From Burkholderiales bacterium (lineage in GTDB: Bacteria > Pseudomonadota > Gammaproteobacteria > Burkholderiales > Casimicrobiaceae), in assembly GCA_020853025.1 (NCBI GenBank), contig JADYZP010000039.1, forward strand, positions 124,001 to 188,000: 64,000 nucleotides of DNA, given 5' to 3'. The notes below the pieces were generated by a model, which did not search any database, was not told the origin of the DNA, and saw only the letters and a program-made list of their open reading frames with translations. Position numbers and translations under genes: made by a program. Below, one piece after another: positions 38,795 to 47,539 of this stretch (position 1 is the first letter of the stretch; every line of letters starts with the position of its first letter).

Positions 38795-41026
38795 ATGGAT
38801 GCAACCGCAATCGCGCGCGGCGCTCCGCCGAAGGAGCGCATCGAGCTGGGTCTCACCGGCATGACCTGCGCGGCCTGCGCCGCGCGAATCGAGAAGGTCT
38901 TGAACCGCGTACCGGGCGTGCAGGCTGCGGTCAATTTCGCGACCGAGACCGCCGTCGTCGGCTTTGACCCCGCGCGGTCCGCTCCCGAGCAATTGATCGC
39001 CGCAGTCGCGCGCGCCGGTTACGGCGCCACGGTTCGCGAGGATCCCGAATTGGATCGCAAGCGCGACAAGGCGCGCAAGGCAGCGGAATTCGCAGCGTTG
39101 AAGCGCGAGTTCATCATCGCGGCGCTGCTCACCGCGCCGCTGCTGGCGCAGATGGTGCCGATGTTCACCTCGGGCGGCTTCACCGGTGCCGCGCACGCAG
39201 ACCTGCTGCCGCGCTGGCTGCAGTTGGCACTCGCAACTCCTGTCCAGTTCTGGGTTGGTCGACGATTCTACGTCGGCGCCTGGCACGCGCTGCGCGGCGG
39301 CGGCGCCAACATGGACGTGCTGGTCGCGCTCGGCACGTCGATGGCGTATGCGTTCAGCGCTGTCGTGACGCTATTGGAATTGCACGATCAGCACGTGTAC
39401 TTCGAGGCCAGCGCGGCGATCATCACGCTGGTGTTTCTGGGCAAGCTCCTGGAGGCGCGCGCGAAGGCGGGTACCTCCGCCGCGCTCGAAGGCTTGCTGC
39501 GCCTGCAGCCGAAGACCGCACACCTGCTGCGCGACGGGACGGGTGTCGACGTTCCTCTCGGTGAGGTCGTTGCCGGCGACCGTTTCGTCGTTCGCGCAGG
39601 TGAAAGCGTTCCGGTCGACGGCATCGTGCGTGAAGGCACATCCACCGTCGACGAGAGCATGCTGACCGGCGAGAGCCGGGCGGTCGACAAGGCGGCGTCG
39701 GCCGTGGTCTACGCGGGTACGCTCAACCAGGACGGATTGCTGACCTGCGAGGCCACCGGCGTGGGCAGCGGCACGCTGCTCGCGGGAATCGTGCGGCTGG
39801 TCGCAGAGGCGCAGGGCAGCAAGGCACCGATCCAGCGGCTGGCCGATCGCGTTTCCGGCATTTTCGTTCCGGTGGTCGTTGTCATCGCGGTCGTCACCTT
39901 GGCGCTGACATGGTGGTTGCTGGGTGACGCCACCCGCGCGCTGGTCCATGCGGTGGCCGTGCTGGTGATCGCCTGCCCTTGCGCGCTGGGGCTCGCGACG
40001 CCCACGGCGGTCATGGTCGGCACCGGGCGCGGCGCGCAGACGGGGATCCTGATCCGCAACGCGGCGGCACTGGAGCTTGCGGGACGGCTGCAGACACTCA
40101 TCGTCGACAAGACCGGCACGCTCACCGAAGGCCGACCGGCGGTCACCGAGGTGATCGCGATCGACGGCGCGACGCGCGACGACGTGCTGCGCGCCGCGGC
40201 GAGCCTCGAGCAAGGGTCGACGCATCCGCTGGCGAAGGCGGTCCTCGTCGCGGCGGGCGAGCAGGGCATCACCCCGTTCGCCATCACCGACTTCGCATCG
40301 GTGCCGGGCAAGGGTGTCGCCGCACGCGACGGCGCCGACAGTGCGCCGATGGCGCTGGGTTCGCTCGCCTACCTCACCGAAGTCGGTGTCCCGATTCCCG
40401 ACGCGATGGTGACATCGAAGCTCAGGGGCAGCACCCTCGTCGGCGTTGCGCGCGGGGGCCGTATGCTCGGTCTGATCGCACTTGCCGACGCCGTGCGTCC
40501 GACTTCGGCCGAGGCCGTGCGGCGTCTCAACGCAGCCGGTATCGAAGTCGTCATGCTGACCGGCGACAACGCCGAGACCGCGCAGGCGGTGGCGGATGCG
40601 GTGGGCATCCGCGAGTTCCGTTCCGGCGTGCTGCCCGCCGGCAAGGCGGAGGCTGTGGTTGCGCTGAAGTCCAAAGGCGTCGTGACGGGAATGGTCGGTG
40701 ACGGGATCAACGATGCGCCGGCGCTTGCCGCGGCCGACGTCAGCTTCGCCATCGGCGCGGGGTCGGACATCGCGGTGGAAGCCTCGGACGTGACGCTGAT
40801 CCGCAGCGACCTGAATGCGGTCGTCGACGCGATCCTGCTGTCGCGCGCGACGCTGGCGAAGATCCGGCAGAACCTGTTTTTCGCGTTCGCCTACAACGTG
40901 CTCGGCATTCCGCTCGCGGCGGCGGGTCTGCTGAGCCCGGTGATCGCCGGCGCCGCGATGGCCGCGAGCTCGGTGTCGGTGGTCGGCAATGCGCTGTTGC
41001 TCAGGCGCTGGCGACCCGGCGCTTGA
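38795..41026 (+). CDS. copA: Cu(+)-exporting P1B-type ATPase
   Basis: Inner-membrane copper efflux pump, 743 residues. One N-terminal heavy-metal domain (GMTCAACAARIEKVL, C25 and C28) rather than two as in E. coli; membrane metal site CPC (C394-P-C396) in ACPCALGLATPTAVM; phosphorylation site DKTGTLTEG (D438); hinge GDGINDAPAL. The start has no Shine-Dalgarno sequence and nearly coincides with the predicted transcription start. It leads copA-copZ-csoR. Confidence 0.95.
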   Translation: MDATAIARGAPPKERIELGLTGMTCAACAARIEKVLNRVPGVQAAVNFATETAVVGFDPARSAPEQLIAAVARAGYGATVREDPELDRKRDKARKAAEFAALKREFIIAALLTAPLLAQMVPMFTSGGFTGAAHADLLPRWLQLALATPVQFWVGRRFYVGAWHALRGGGANMDVLVALGTSMAYAFSAVVTLLELHDQHVYFEASAAIITLVFLGKLLEARAKAGTSAALEGLLRLQPKTAHLLRDGTGVDVPLGEVVAGDRFVVRAGESVPVDGIVREGTSTVDESMLTGESRAVDKAASAVVYAGTLNQDGLLTCEATGVGSGTLLAGIVRLVAEAQGSKAPIQRLADRVSGIFVPVVVVIAVVTLALTWWLLGDATRALVHAVAVLVIACPCALGLATPTAVMVGTGRGAQTGILIRNAAALELAGRLQTLIVDKTGTLTEGRPAVTEVIAIDGATRDDVLRAAASLEQGSTHPLAKAVLVAAGEQGITPFAITDFASVPGKGVAARDGADSAPMALGSLAYLTEVGVPIPDAMVTSKLRGSTLVGVARGGRMLGLIALADAVRPTSAEAVRRLNAAGIEVVMLTGDNAETAQAVADAVGIREFRSGVLPAGKAEAVVALKSKGVVTGMVGDGINDAPALAAADVSFAIGAGSDIAVEASDVTLIRSDLNAVVDAILLSRATLAKIRQNLFFAFAYNVLGIPLAAAGLLSPVIAGAAMAASSVSVVGNALLLRRWRPGA

Positions 41027-41057
41027 CTTTTTACACATTTCTCGAAAGGAGAGCGCG

Positions 41058-41267
41058 ATGGAAACCGTGACCATGAGCGTCGAAGGCATGACCTGCGGCG
41101 GTTGCGTGGCGAGCGTCACCAGAGTGCTGAAGGCGATCCCCGGGGTCGCCGACGTCGACGTGACGCTAGAGCCGGGAGCGGCGAAAGTGAGTTTCGATTC
41201 GCAGCGCACCGGAATTCCGGCGCTGCGCTCGGCGATCACCGAAGCGGGTTATGACGTCGTCGACTAA
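41058..41267 (+). CDS. copZ: copper chaperone, HMA domain
   Basis: 69-residue soluble ferredoxin-like metal-binding protein. The copper site is GMTCGGC near residues 12-18. It hands Cu(I) to CopA. ATG 41058 has AAGGAGAG upstream. The gene overlaps the CsoR-type regulator by 17 bp. Confidence 0.92.
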   Translation: METVTMSVEGMTCGGCVASVTRVLKAIPGVADVDVTLEPGAAKVSFDSQRTGIPALRSAITEAGYDVVD

Positions 41268-41574
41268 GCGGGTCGCCAAGACAGTCGCGAAGCACGCGCA
41301 TCCGCTGGTCGCGCGCGGCGATGCCGGCGCGCTGAGCAAGCGGTTGAACCGCATCGAGGGCCAGGTGCGCGGCATCGGCCGGATGATCGCCGAGGATCGC
41401 TACTGCATCGACATCCTGACGCAGGTATCGGCGGTGCAGTCGGCACTCGATGCGCTGGCGCTGCAATTGCTCGAGCATCACCTGCATGGCTGCGTTGCGC
41501 ACGCGGTGAAATCAGGCGACGGCGATCGCGCGATCGACGAGGCGCTGGTCGTGATCCGCAAATTCGCGCGCTGA
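41251..41574 (+). CDS. csoR: CsoR-family copper-sensing repressor
   Basis: All-alpha DNA-binding repressor released by Cu(I). 107 residues; after an unstructured 25-residue start comes the family core [20 protein letters not shown]. The copper triad is complete: C52, H77 and C81, with spacing equal to C36/H61/C65 of the M. tuberculosis protein, so copper rather than formaldehyde or persulfide sensing is favoured. It presumably binds the operator in front of copA. Confidence 0.9.
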   Translation: MTSSTKRVAKTVAKHAHPLVARGDAGALSKRLNRIEGQVRGIGRMIAEDRYCIDILTQVSAVQSALDALALQLLEHHLHGCVAHAVKSGDGDRAIDEALVVIRKFAR

Positions 41575-41614
41575 CGTTGCGGAAGCTTCTGGCGACACGC
41601 ATCGAAATCGATCG

Positions 41615-41825
41615 GCCGAGAAATCCCGGGTCCGCCGGAGCGGCGACGCCGAGGTTGGGGAACGCCGTCGCCAGTGACGCGACGGCACGCTCGAACGGCT
41701 GGAGATGTGCGGCGGCGAGGTGGCCGCGCGCACGGTGGAAACGCAGACGGACTTCGACGAACACAACCGACCGCCGTCCGGCTTGTCTCAGCGCATCGCA
41801 AATCCATGGCGGGCCGCGCGCGTTT
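41615..41825 (-). pseudogene. possible YraN (UPF0102) remnant
   Basis: The minus strand encodes ICDALRQAGRRSVVFVEVRLR, close to the signature core of YraN nuclease-like proteins (EIDLI...R-x-G-x-x-x-VFVEVR). Neither a proper N-terminus nor the GGAAASI segment follows in the same frame. No other gene is seen between csoR and tRNA-Pro. Short and divergent, so only a tentative remnant. Confidence 0.3.
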
Positions 41826-41861
41826 GCCCGTGCATCGTCGGGATGGCACAATCGCCACTTT

Positions 41862-41938
<77 letters not shown>

Positions 41939-42033
41939 CGCTGTTCGTTAGCCGATCCCTCGCAGACCTCCGATCGGTCACGCGCCTTTTTGCGCCGGAC
42001 TTCATCAGTCCAGCACCTTCAACCAGGATCAAC

Positions 42034-42053
42034 GGCGCGTCCCTGGACGCGCC
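42034..42053. repeat. perfect 9-bp hairpin after tRNA-Pro
   Basis: GGCGCGTCC-CT-GGACGCGCC is a perfect inverted repeat 95 bp after the tRNA and 21 bp before the next gene. No T-run follows, so a terminator role is uncertain; it could also hinder translation of the dehydrogenase mRNA. Confidence 0.4.
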
Positions 42054-42073
42054 ACCATTTCGGGATTGCCATC

Positions 42074-42928
42074 ATGTCCAGCATCGCCTTTCTCGGTACC
42101 GGATTGCTCGGCGGCGCGTTTGCGGAGGCGGCCGCAAGGCGCGGCGATGCGGTCACCGCCTGGAACCGCTCGGCAGCCAAGGTGCAGGCACTCGCGCAAT
42201 TCGGCGTCAAGGCTGCCGCAACGCCAGCCGATGCGGTGCGCGGCGCCGCGAGGGTTCATCTGGTGTTGAAAGACGATGCCGTCGTCGATGACGTCGTGGC
42301 GGCCGCACGTGGAGGACTGTCCGCCGAGGCGATCCTGATCGACCACACGACGACGTTGCCGAAGCTCACTGCGCTGCGCGCCAAGCGGCTCAGCGAAGAA
42401 GGCGCGGGCTATCTGCACTGTCCCGTGTTCATGGGTCCTGCCGCAGCACGCAATGCCCAGGGTGTGATGATGGCCGCCGGCCCCAGGGCGCTCTTCGAGA
42501 GCGTCGAAGCGGAACTGGCGAAGATGACGGGACGCCTGCACTACATGGGCGAACGCAGCGATCTCGCCGCCGTCAACAAGCTTTTCGGCAACGCGATGAT
42601 CATCGGCGCTTCGGCCACGGCTGCGGACGTCCTGACGCTGGCCCAGGCGAGCGGCGTCGACGGCGTGGATGCGATCGGATTGCTGAAAATGCTCGACCTG
42701 AACGCGATGATCGCGGGGCGCGGCATGAATATGGCGACGGGTAATTTCGCCGCGAGTTTCGAGCTGGCGATGGCGCGCAAGGACGTCGGGCTGATGCTCG
42801 AGACCGCCGGCGACCGGCCGCTGGCGGCGCTGCCCGCCATCGCTGCCCGCATGGACCAGCTCATCGCTGCCGGGCACGGCGCCGACGATGCCAGCATATT
42901 GGCGATCGACGCGTTGCGCCGCGATTGA
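42074..42928 (+). CDS. NAD(P)-dependent beta-hydroxyacid dehydrogenase
   Basis: 284-residue member of the 3-hydroxyisobutyrate / 6-phosphogluconate dehydrogenase superfamily. Nucleotide loop FLGTGLLGGAFAEAAARRG (6-24); the catalytic lysine is K169 in AAVNKLFGNAM; an all-helical C-domain follows. The substrate is not evident; relatives reduce or oxidise small beta-hydroxyacids or glyoxylate. It lies before a tripartite carboxylate transporter but is separated by 199 bp without a recognisable gene. Confidence 0.85.
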   Translation: MSSIAFLGTGLLGGAFAEAAARRGDAVTAWNRSAAKVQALAQFGVKAAATPADAVRGAARVHLVLKDDAVVDDVVAAARGGLSAEAILIDHTTTLPKLTALRAKRLSEEGAGYLHCPVFMGPAAARNAQGVMMAAGPRALFESVEAELAKMTGRLHYMGERSDLAAVNKLFGNAMIIGASATAADVLTLAQASGVDGVDAIGLLKMLDLNAMIAGRGMNMATGNFAASFELAMARKDVGLMLETAGDRPLAALPAIAARMDQLIAAGHGADDASILAIDALRRD

Positions 42929-43127
42929 CGTTGCGTCGCCGTCGCGTCCGGCGAGGCATTTGGGCGACGCTCCCAGCGCGCGGCCGAGGTTGATTGTCGC
43001 TGCCCGACCATGCATGATGTCCGCTCGCCGATTCGCGGCCGGGCGGGATTGGCAGGGCCCGAGTCAATTCGCCCAGACTGCATGGAGTCGGCGTCTCTCG
43101 CGGTGGATCAACAGGAGGAATTTCACG

Positions 43128-44087
43128 ATGCACAGCTTTTGCTTTGCCACTTGTCGCCGCGTCGCGGCCGGACTAGGGCTCGTCGCAGGCCTTGTTTTTT
43201 CAGCTTCCGCGCTTGCGCAAGCACTCACTTACATCATTCCCTTTCCGGCGGGCGGCGAGTCCGACATCACCGCGCGCATCCAGGAGCCGGTACTGAAGTC
43301 GATTTCCGGACGCGATGTCGTCGTGCAGTACAAGCCGGGCGCCGGCGGCGCCACGGCCTGGGCATCGCTCGCCAAGATGCCGGCCGACGGCAGCACGGTG
43401 ATGGGCACCAACCTGCCGCACATTTTTCTGCAGCCGATGGAAAAGGACGTCGGCTACAAGACCGACGACCTGGTCAACGTCTATATTTTCCAGTTGACGC
43501 CGGACGCGATCGTCGTCCCCGCCGACAGTCCCTTCAAGTCGCTGAAGGATCTGATCGCCGCGGCGAAGAAGGCGCCGGGGACGATCACCATGTCGGGCAG
43601 CGGCACCAACAGCGGACCGCACTTGTCCGCCGTCACCTTCAACAAGCTGGCCGGCGTGAAAACGACCTACATTCCGTTCTCCGGCACCGCGACATCGGTC
43701 GCGGCGATGCTCGGCAAACAGGTGAACGCCGCGATGACCTTTACCACGGCGGCGATCCAGCAGGGCGACAAGGTGCGCATGCTCGCGGTGGCGCTCGACC
43801 AGCGCCTGCCGAGCCACCCCGAAGTCCCGACCTTCAAGGAACTCGGCATCGACATGTTGTCGGGCGTGTTTCGCGGCGTCGCCGTCCCCAAGGCCACGCC
43901 GGAAGCCGAGCGCAAGAAGCTCTCCGAACTGTTCGGCAAGGTCAACCAGGATCCGGCGTTCCGCAAGAAGATGGCCGAGGGCGGCTTCGTGATCGTCGAC
44001 GTGCCCTACGAGAAGACGGGACCGTTTCTCGCCGCCAAGAGCAAGGAGTATGAGTCGGCCGCGCGCGAGGTCGGCATGATCAAGTAG
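43128..44087 (+). CDS. tctC: tripartite tricarboxylate transporter binding protein (Bug/TctC family)
   Basis: Periplasmic solute receptor, 319 residues with signal peptide (about 1-28, cut after ALAQA). Bug-family marks: IIPFPAGGESDITAR, VVQYKPGAGGATAW, and PFSGTATSVAAMLGKQVNAA. A strong AGGAGGAA site precedes ATG 43128. Ligands of this large burkholderial family range over citrate, other carboxylates and amino acids; this one is undetermined. It leads tctC-tctA-tctB. Confidence 0.93.
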   Translation: MHSFCFATCRRVAAGLGLVAGLVFSASALAQALTYIIPFPAGGESDITARIQEPVLKSISGRDVVVQYKPGAGGATAWASLAKMPADGSTVMGTNLPHIFLQPMEKDVGYKTDDLVNVYIFQLTPDAIVVPADSPFKSLKDLIAAAKKAPGTITMSGSGTNSGPHLSAVTFNKLAGVKTTYIPFSGTATSVAAMLGKQVNAAMTFTTAAIQQGDKVRMLAVALDQRLPSHPEVPTFKELGIDMLSGVFRGVAVPKATPEAERKKLSELFGKVNQDPAFRKKMAEGGFVIVDVPYEKTGPFLAAKSKEYESAAREVGMIK

Positions 44088-44093
44088 CCGCCG

Positions 44094-45623
44094 ATGGATC
44101 TCGTCGCGTACGCTCTGGCGGCGCTGTCCGCCGGCAATCTTGCGCTCGCGTTGGTGGGCGTGGTCGCGGGCACCGTGATCGGCGCCATGCCCGGACTGAC
44201 GGCGACGATGGCCGTTGCCGTGCTGGTGCCGTTCACGTTCACGATGGAACCGGCGCCGGCGCTGATCATGCTGGGCGCCATCTACACCGGAGCGATCTAC
44301 GGCGGCGCCTATTCGGCGGTGCTGCTGAATACGCCGGGCACGCCGTCGGCAATCGCGACCACCTTCGACGGCTATCCAATGGCCAAGCGCGGCGACGGCG
44401 ACCTCGCCATCACGCTGGCGTGCCTGGCGTCGGTATTCGGCGGATTGGTGGGCGCGATATGTCTGTTGCTGGTCGCGCCGCCGCTGGCGGAAGTCGCGCT
44501 GGCCTTTGGTCCGGTCGAGTATTTCTGGTTGGCGATCCTCGGCCTGACGCTGGTCGCCGCGCTGTCCGAGGGCGATGCGTGGAAAGGCGTGGTCGGCGCC
44601 TGTCTCGGGCTCCTGCTGTCGATGATCGGCTCGGCGATCATCGGCGGCGACATCCGCTATACGCAGGACACGCAGTTCCTGCTGGGCGGCATCGGCGTCG
44701 TGCCGGCGCTGATCGGGCTCTTCTGCATCCCCGTCCTCATCGACCTCGTCATCTCACGCGACGAGCATCTGCGCATCGAGGGCAAGGTCGCCGGCTTTCG
44801 GCTGGGCGAGGCGGTGCGCATTGCGCTGGCGAACAAGGTCAACCTGGTGCGCAGCTCCGGGATCGGCACGCTGATCGGCATGCTGCCCGGCGCCGGCGGC
44901 TCGATCGCCGCGCTGGTCGCCTACTCCGAAACCCGGCGTACTTCGGGCGATCCGGAGAGCTTCGGCAAGGGCAATCCGGCGGGCATCATTGCCAGCGAGT
45001 CGTCGAACAACGCGACGGTCGGCGGCGGCTTCATTCCGACGCTGGTGCTGGGTATTCCCGGCACGCCGGCCGACGCCGTCGTGCTGGGGGCGCTGCTCGT
45101 ACAGGGCATCAAGATCGGCCCGGCGCTGTTCAACGAGCAGGGTGCGATCGCCTACACGTTCATCATCGGCTTGCTGGTCGCCACCGTGCTGATGCTGCCG
45201 GTCGGGCTGGTCCTCGGTCGCTACGCATACGGCTCGATCATCGCGGTACCCAAGGCGCTGCTGGTCCCCGCGATCGCGTTCCTCACCATCATCGGCAGCT
45301 ACGCGATCCAGAACAACATCGACGACGTGATCGTGATGTTCGGCATCGGCGTCATCGGCTGGGTGCTCAACTGCTACGGCTTCGCGCCGGCGCCGATCGT
45401 GCTGGGACTGATCCTCGGGCCGCTCGCCGAACAGGGCTTCGTGCAGGCGTGGATGATCGGCTCGGCCACCGACAACCTGCTGGGCATGTACTTCGGCCGG
45501 CCGATTTCGCTGGCGATCATCGCGGTCGCCCTGCTGACGCTGCTCTATCCGACGATTTCACGCCGTCTCCACGAACGAAAGGCCAGACGTGCCGCCAGAA
45601 GGACAACCCGCGAAACGCACTGA
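44094..45623 (+). CDS. tctA: tripartite tricarboxylate transporter permease TctA
   Basis: Large membrane subunit (about 12 helices), 509 residues. Marks: GVVAGTVIGAMPGLTATMAVAVL near the start (core GTVIGAMPGLTA), YGGAYSAVLLNTPGTPSA, and LPGAGGSIAALVAYSE. It begins 6 bp after tctC. Powered by an ion gradient, with TctC delivering substrate from the periplasm. Confidence 0.95.
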   Translation: MDLVAYALAALSAGNLALALVGVVAGTVIGAMPGLTATMAVAVLVPFTFTMEPAPALIMLGAIYTGAIYGGAYSAVLLNTPGTPSAIATTFDGYPMAKRGDGDLAITLACLASVFGGLVGAICLLLVAPPLAEVALAFGPVEYFWLAILGLTLVAALSEGDAWKGVVGACLGLLLSMIGSAIIGGDIRYTQDTQFLLGGIGVVPALIGLFCIPVLIDLVISRDEHLRIEGKVAGFRLGEAVRIALANKVNLVRSSGIGTLIGMLPGAGGSIAALVAYSETRRTSGDPESFGKGNPAGIIASESSNNATVGGGFIPTLVLGIPGTPADAVVLGALLVQGIKIGPALFNEQGAIAYTFIIGLLVATVLMLPVGLVLGRYAYGSIIAVPKALLVPAIAFLTIIGSYAIQNNIDDVIVMFGIGVIGWVLNCYGFAPAPIVLGLILGPLAEQGFVQAWMIGSATDNLLGMYFGRPISLAIIAVALLTLLYPTISRRLHERKARRAARRTTRETH

Positions 45624-46077
45624 CCGCGGCACGCTGGTCGTCACGGCGCTGCTGTTCGCGCTGGCGGTGGCGGCGTTCTGGCAATCGCGCGATTTCTCAC
45701 CGCTGGGGGCAATCTTTCCGCGTGCGATCGCAGCCGTGCTGCTGCTCGCCTGCGTCATCACGCTATGGCGCGTGCTGCGTGGGCGCACGCGCCCCGCCCG
45801 GGGCATGCTGCAGGAGGGCGTTCTCCGCGGCGTGCTGCTGATCGCGATCATCGCGCTGTGGATCGCGCTCCTCGAGCCCGCCGGTTTCAGGGTCGCGGGC
45901 ATCGTCGCCTACCTTGCGCTGGCGCTGGTCACCGTGCGCGAGCCGTTGACCATCGGGCGCATCGCACGCTACCTGCTGGTGGCGATCGCCTTCGTCGTCG
46001 TCTTCGAGCTGCTGTTCGTGCACGCGCTCAAGGTGCCGTTGCCGGCCGGCACGCTGTTCGCCGGCACGCTGAATTAG
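45589..46077 (+). CDS. tctB: tripartite tricarboxylate transporter small subunit TctB
   Basis: Four-helix membrane protein, 162 residues, from GTG 45589 with AAAGG upstream, overlapping tctA by 35 bp. Segment SRDFSPLGAIFPRAIAAVL is typical of TctB. The order C-A-B differs from the C-B-A of the founding citrate system but is common in this group. Confidence 0.88.
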   Translation: MPPEGQPAKRTDRGTLVVTALLFALAVAAFWQSRDFSPLGAIFPRAIAAVLLLACVITLWRVLRGRTRPARGMLQEGVLRGVLLIAIIALWIALLEPAGFRVAGIVAYLALALVTVREPLTIGRIARYLLVAIAFVVVFELLFVHALKVPLPAGTLFAGTLN

Positions 46078-46086
46078 GGCGAGCGC

Positions 46087-47340
46087 TCAGCGGTAGCGAT
46101 CGATCGACAGCGCGCGGGTGTCGATCTGCGTTGCCCGGCCCGACAGCTGGTCGGCGACCACCCGCCCGGTGCCGGCCGCCATGGTCCAGCCCAGCGTGCC
46201 ATGGCCGGTGGCCAGCGTCAGCCGGGCGACCGGTGTCGGCCCGATGATCGGCGTGCCGTCGGGCGTCATCGGCCGCAGCCCGCACCAGAAGCTGGCCTTG
46301 TCCACGTCTCCCGCCTTCGGGAAAAGGTCGCTGACCACGTGGTTCAACGTGCCGCGACGCGCCTCCCGCAGCGTGGTGTTGTAGCCGGCGAGTTCAGCCG
46401 TGCCGCCGACGCGGATGCGATCGCCCAGGCGAGTCACCGCCACCTTGTGCGTCTCGTCCATGATCGTCGACTCCGGCGCAAAACGGGCATCGACGATGGG
46501 CACGGTGATCGAATAGCCCTTGACCGGGTACACCGGAATGCGGATACCCAGGGGCTTGAGCAGGCGCGCCGAATAACTGCCCAGTGCCATCACATAGTGG
46601 TCGGCGCTCTTCATTCCGGCGCTGGTGTGCACGCCGATCAGCCTGCCGCCGTCTGCCTCCAGCCGCTGCACGGTCGTGTCGTTGCGGAACACCACGCCCA
46701 ACGCCGTCGCCATTTGCGCGAGGCGTTCGGTGAACTTGTAGCAATCGCCGGTCTCGTCGCCCGGCAGCCGCAGCGCACCGACGAATTTTTCCTGCGTCAG
46801 CGCCAGCGCCGGTTCCACCTCGACAAAGCCCTTGCGGTCCAGCACTTCGTAGCGCACGTTGTACTGCTTCAGGATCTCGATGTCCTTGGCCGTACTGTCC
46901 AGCTGGGCCTGCGTGCGAAACAGCTGCAAGGTGCCCAGCGCGCGCTCGTCGTAGGTGATGCCCGTCTCGGCGCGCAACGCCTTCATGCAGTCGCGGCTGT
47001 ATTCGGCGATCGGCACCATGCGGCTCTTGTTCAATGCATACGCGCGTTCGGTGCAGTTCGCCAGCATCGCCAGGCCCCAGCGCCACATCGCCGGATCGAG
47101 CAGCGGCCAGATGACCAGCGGGCTGTGGCGCATCAGCATCCACTTGATGGCCTTGATCGGCACCCCCGGACCGGCCCAGGGCGCCGAATAACCCGGCGAC
47201 ACTTCACCGGCATTGGCGAAACTGGTTTCGAGCGCCGGTCCGCTCTGCCGGTCGACCACCTCGACCTGGTGGCCCGCCTTGGCGAGGTAGTACGCCACCG
47301 TGGTACCGATCACTCCGTTGCCGAGCACGAGCACTTTCAA
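46087..47340 (-). CDS. dadA: D-amino acid dehydrogenase small subunit
   Basis: Membrane-associated flavoenzyme that deaminates D-amino acids (mainly D-alanine) to keto acids and passes electrons to the respiratory chain. 417 residues. FAD loop VLVLGNGVIGTTVAYYLAKAG at the start (core GNGVIG); SFANAGEVSPGYSAPWAGPG is the DadA signature; the C-terminal FAD contact is near TGHGTLGWTMAAGTG. The convergent gene tctB ends 9 bp away. Confidence 0.92.
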   Translation of the reverse strand: MKVLVLGNGVIGTTVAYYLAKAGHQVEVVDRQSGPALETSFANAGEVSPGYSAPWAGPGVPIKAIKWMLMRHSPLVIWPLLDPAMWRWGLAMLANCTERAYALNKSRMVPIAEYSRDCMKALRAETGITYDERALGTLQLFRTQAQLDSTAKDIEILKQYNVRYEVLDRKGFVEVEPALALTQEKFVGALRLPGDETGDCYKFTERLAQMATALGVVFRNDTTVQRLEADGGRLIGVHTSAGMKSADHYVMALGSYSARLLKPLGIRIPVYPVKGYSITVPIVDARFAPESTIMDETHKVAVTRLGDRIRVGGTAELAGYNTTLREARRGTLNHVVSDLFPKAGDVDKASFWCGLRPMTPDGTPIIGPTPVARLTLATGHGTLGWTMAAGTGRVVADQLSGRATQIDTRALSIDRYR

Positions 47341-47539
47341 CCTGGTTCTCCTGTTCCTGCTTCGCCTAAGGCCTCGTGGGGCCGCGGACGGTATGTGAAG
47401 GTTTCAGCGCGCCTGCGCCAATATCCCGGCTTCCACGCGTTGCGTCGCGATGGGTGATCACGAAAGGGGCTGCCGCGCAGCACGCCGCGACCGTGAAAGG
47501 ATAGCAATATTGATCGTGCGGCCCGCTAAGATGGAGCCT

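Noticed and set aside
39371..41239. 622-codon minus-strand frame opposite copA
   Set aside because: Antisense of copA; the plus-strand ATPase motifs are complete.
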